A stretch of DNA of 35,435 nt from Chloroflexota bacterium (GTDB lineage: Bacteria > Chloroflexota > Limnocylindria > Limnocylindrales > CSP1-4). The DNA is taken from NCBI GenBank assembly GCA_027364875.1, contig DAHXON010000030.1:1-35435 (forward strand). The letters run 5' to 3'. Both the position numbers and the translations under genes were made by a program. A model generated the notes under the pieces. The model made no database searches, was not told the origin of the DNA, and saw nothing but the letters and a program-made list of their open reading frames with translations. Positions 33,353-35,435 of this stretch are shown here, in pieces. The number at the start of each line of letters is the position of its first letter. Position 1 is the stretch's first letter.

Positions 33353-34726
33353 GTGACTGGTCGGAATCGCGGAACTCGGGGCGGCGATGACGGCGTCCCG
33401 GATGATCCGGGCGCCCCGCGCCTCCACCAGGTCCCCCTCGCCGAGTATCAGATCGCGATCCGCGATACCACCCGGCTGAATCAGCTGTTCGCCATCCTGA
33501 GCGAGCCGGCTCCGATAGCCGTGGTCGTGGATCGGGTGCTCCTCGCTTTGTCGGCGCTATTCGCGGCGGACGTGGTCACGCTGTTCTCGTCCGACGGGCC
33601 GTCGAGCCTGTCGCCCCTCGGCGCGATCGGGCTGCCCGACGAGCAGATGGTGGCCACGTTCACGAGCGACGAGGGCAGCTGCGCCCGAAAGGCCATCCTC
33701 AGCCGGTCGGCGGTCCTGTGCGAGGCGAACGAAGGCTCTTGCCGGATGAGCTCCCAGCTGAGCGGCCTCGGGCTGCTGAGCGCGGCCTGGCTGCCGATCA
33801 ACGGCGATCAGAAGGACATCGGCGTTCTCCTGCTCGGCCGCTGCCAGAACATCCCCTTCTCGCGATCCGATGCCGACCTGCTGATGGCCATGGCTCACCG
33901 CATCGGCCTCGTGCTCGAGCGGGCGAGCGCGGAAGAGGAGCGCCGGCGGCTCGAGGCCAGGCTGCGCCAGGCCGAAAAGTCCGAGAGCCTGGCTCGAATG
34001 GCCGCCGCCGTCGCGCACCACTTCAACAACAAGCTCACCGCGGTCAGCGGCCATCTCGATCTGGCCCTGGAAGAGCTCCGCCGCGGAGGAAACCCAGGCG
34101 AGGACATCACCCGTGCCATGGAAGCTGCCGATCAGGCCTCGAGCGTCGGTCAGCTGATGCTTGCCTACCTGGGCCAGAGCCTCCGAACCAGGCGCCGGTT
34201 GGACCTCGTGGCGGCCTGCCGCGACGCCACGCTCGAGCTGCTCGCCAGCATGCCCGACGGCATCCACCTTCGGACCCGGTGGCCCGACTGCGAGGTGACG
34301 ATCCGGGCGAACAAGACCGATCTGATGCAGATACTCACGAACCTGGTCGCCAACGCGGCGGAATCGATATCGGGCGAGGGCGAGGTGACGATCTCCGTCC
34401 GCGAGATTCCGTCATCGGAGATCGACGTCGCCAGGCTGATCTCGCCCGGCTGGAGCTGCGAGGGCGCTCACTGCGCCTGCCTCCGCATCTCCGACACGGG
34501 CAGCGGCATGGATCCCCAGACGGTGCACAACGCCTTCGACCCGTTCTTCACCACCAAGTTCCTCGGCCGCGGCCTGGGGCTGCCGGTCGCGCTCGGCCTG
34601 GTGAGAGCCAACGACGGCTCGATGGCGGTTGAGACGGAGCCCGGTCGAGGCAGCACGTTCACGGTCTATCTGCCCCTTGCGGCTCGCGCCGGGGCGGCCG
34701 GCGGCGCGGACTGCGGGCCCGAGTAA
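33353..34726 (+). CDS. GAF-domain sensor histidine kinase, partner of the FIST protein
   Basis: This 457-residue cytoplasmic histidine kinase has a GAF domain at about 40-190 (VVVDRVLLALSALFAADVVTLF to LLMAMAHRIGLVLE), a short coiled coil at about 190-212 and an H-box VAHHFNNKL with phospho-acceptor His222. In the H-box the usual Asp after the His is replaced by His223. The ATPase domain has N-box NLVANAAES, DTGSGMD and a GLGLPVALGLV lid. No membrane segment or receiver domain is present. The GTG at 33353 has a purine-rich but weak ribosome site. The close spacing to the FIST gene suggests the FIST protein senses the signal and passes it to this kinase. The response regulator is not in the window. 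Confidence 0.9.
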   Translation: MTGRNRGTRGGDDGVPDDPGAPRLHQVPLAEYQIAIRDTTRLNQLFAILSEPAPIAVVVDRVLLALSALFAADVVTLFSSDGPSSLSPLGAIGLPDEQMVATFTSDEGSCARKAILSRSAVLCEANEGSCRMSSQLSGLGLLSAAWLPINGDQKDIGVLLLGRCQNIPFSRSDADLLMAMAHRIGLVLERASAEEERRRLEARLRQAEKSESLARMAAAVAHHFNNKLTAVSGHLDLALEELRRGGNPGEDITRAMEAADQASSVGQLMLAYLGQSLRTRRRLDLVAACRDATLELLASMPDGIHLRTRWPDCEVTIRANKTDLMQILTNLVANAAESISGEGEVTISVREIPSSEIDVARLISPGWSCEGAHCACLRISDTGSGMDPQTVHNAFDPFFTTKFLGRGLGLPVALGLVRANDGSMAVETEPGRGSTFTVYLPLAARAGAAGGADCGPE

Positions 34727-34785
34727 GCGCGCGCTCGACCTGCGCGCAATTCGCTCGGCCCGGGTCGCACGGTCCGGGGTGGGAG

Positions 34786-34802
34786 CGGCCGGCTGACGGC
34801 CG
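34786..34802. terminator. weak hairpin between convergent genes
   Basis: CGGCCG (34786-34791) and CGGCCG (34797-34802) pair around a 5-base loop in the gap between the kinase and the right-edge gene. No T-run is present on either side. Confidence 0.3.
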
Positions 34803-34825
34803 GTCGACCGCCCTCCGGCCCGCGG

Positions 34826-35435
34826 CTACGGTTCAGTCGTGAAGACGCCCGAGGCCAGGACCCTCTTGCTGGAATCCCAGATGCTCGCCGTGTGGGGACC
34901 GTCGCCGTACGCGCAGAGGTTCTGGATCTCGACGTAGTCCGACGCCAGCCAGCTACCGTCCGCTTGCTTCTCGAAACCACTGCCGACGGTATCCGAGCCA
35001 AGGAGCTTGTCGTCGATCATCAGATCCACGTCCTCATCCGCGGAAACCGAGGGTCCGAGCACGATCGTCAGCCGGACCTGCGTAGTGCTCCCGGAACACG
35101 AGAACAGCGCGGGCGTGACGAGGATCGCGCCACCGCTCACGACTCCGGGCGTGGGAGACGCGGCAGCTCCCGTAATCGTGAAGCTGCCCTGGGCCAGCGT
35201 CTTGCCGGTCGAATCGGCCAGGGTGATCGAGTGCTTGCCGGTGCCGAGCTCCTCGCACAGCGTCGACATGGTCTCGTCGTCACTGGCGAGCCAGCTGCCG
35301 TCTGCCTGCGCGTCGAACTGATCCGATACGGCGACCGTATCGCCGGCGTTGCCATCCATGCTCATGGTGACCTGCACGTCTTCCTTGACGCCGGCCGGAA
35401 GGGCGATGGTCATGGTGGCGGTGTCGGTGCCGTCG
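34826..35435 (-). CDS. two-repeat protein of unknown function, N-terminus beyond window
   Basis: The frame stays open through the right edge, and the residues upstream of the first ATG (Asp-Gly-Thr-Asp-Thr-Ala-Thr) read as part of the same protein. The 5' end is therefore missing. The visible 200 or so residues contain two related domains of about 90 residues. Each has a conserved QADGSWLASD motif, a cysteine about a dozen residues later, and a terminal strand ending FTITG or FTTEP. A Pro/Ser/Thr-Gly linker joins them. The pattern suggests an extracytoplasmic beta-rich repeat protein, possibly with Ca-binding or adhesion-like domains, but I recognise no family. Confidence 0.75.
   Translation of the reverse strand, partial: DGTDTATMTIALPAGVKEDVQVTMSMDGNAGDTVAVSDQFDAQADGSWLASDDETMSTLCEELGTGKHSITLADSTGKTLAQGSFTITGAAASPTPGVVSGGAILVTPALFSCSGSTTQVRLTIVLGPSVSADEDVDLMIDDKLLGSDTVGSGFEKQADGSWLASDYVEIQNLCAYGDGPHTASIWDSSKRVLASGVFTTEP

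Overview
The window is a GC-rich bacterial chromosomal segment. Start codons are mixed (ATG, GTG, TTG), most with clear GGAGG-type ribosome sites. Several proteins carry Ala/Pro/Thr-rich low-complexity stretches, and exported proteins are anchored through lipoboxes. Gene content (a complete branched-chain amino-acid ABC operon, an ECF sigma factor with a YCII partner, a large PAS/GAF hybrid kinase, several VOC proteins, a GH12-like protein) fits a soil or freshwater heterotroph. I lean towards Chloroflexota, with Actinomycetota as the alternative; no rRNA or other strong taxonomic marker is present. I found no tRNA, rRNA, CRISPR array, transposase or phage gene.

Layout. 1-11.35 kb is a minus-strand block: a zinc-ribbon protein running off the left edge, a LarA/DUF2088-like protein, glucuronate isomerase uxaC, a small membrane-anchored protein, a 1052-residue hybrid histidine kinase, a threonine dehydratase-like PLP enzyme, and a repeat-rich lipoprotein interrupted by a frameshift. 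At 11.5 kb a small CsaA-type protein lies on the plus strand. 11.9-17.3 kb is livK-livH-livM-livG-livF on the minus strand; H, M, G and F overlap by 4 bases each, livK is set apart by a hairpin, and its leader is highly structured. 17.7-25.7 kb is a detoxification and transport region: a 14-helix MFS exporter, three different VOC proteins, a small membrane protein, an MMPL/RND-type exporter, and a coupled PPOX-class oxidoreductase plus alpha/beta hydrolase. 25.7-27.6 kb holds an ECF42-type sigma factor behind its YCII/DGPF partner. 28-32 kb has a GH12-like glycoside hydrolase, a peroxiredoxin-like protein and a cellulose-synthase-like GT2. 32-34.7 kb pairs a FIST sensor protein with a GAF histidine kinase, and the right edge is a truncated two-repeat protein.

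The strongest regulatory signal is a pair of near-identical promoter-like sites, TGTCGA-N17-CGTC. One lies upstream of the YCII-sigma operon and the other upstream of the neighbouring VOC gene, which is transcribed towards it. Both match the promoter motif I recall for ECF42 sigma factors, so the sigma factor probably controls its own operon and the VOC gene.

Other notable items: a LivG ATPase with two predicted membrane helices inserted between Walker A and the Q-loop; a 171-base intergenic element built from two related palindromes around a folded core; mutually exclusive hairpins in the livK leader; and in-frame tandem duplications that create disordered segments in several conserved enzymes.
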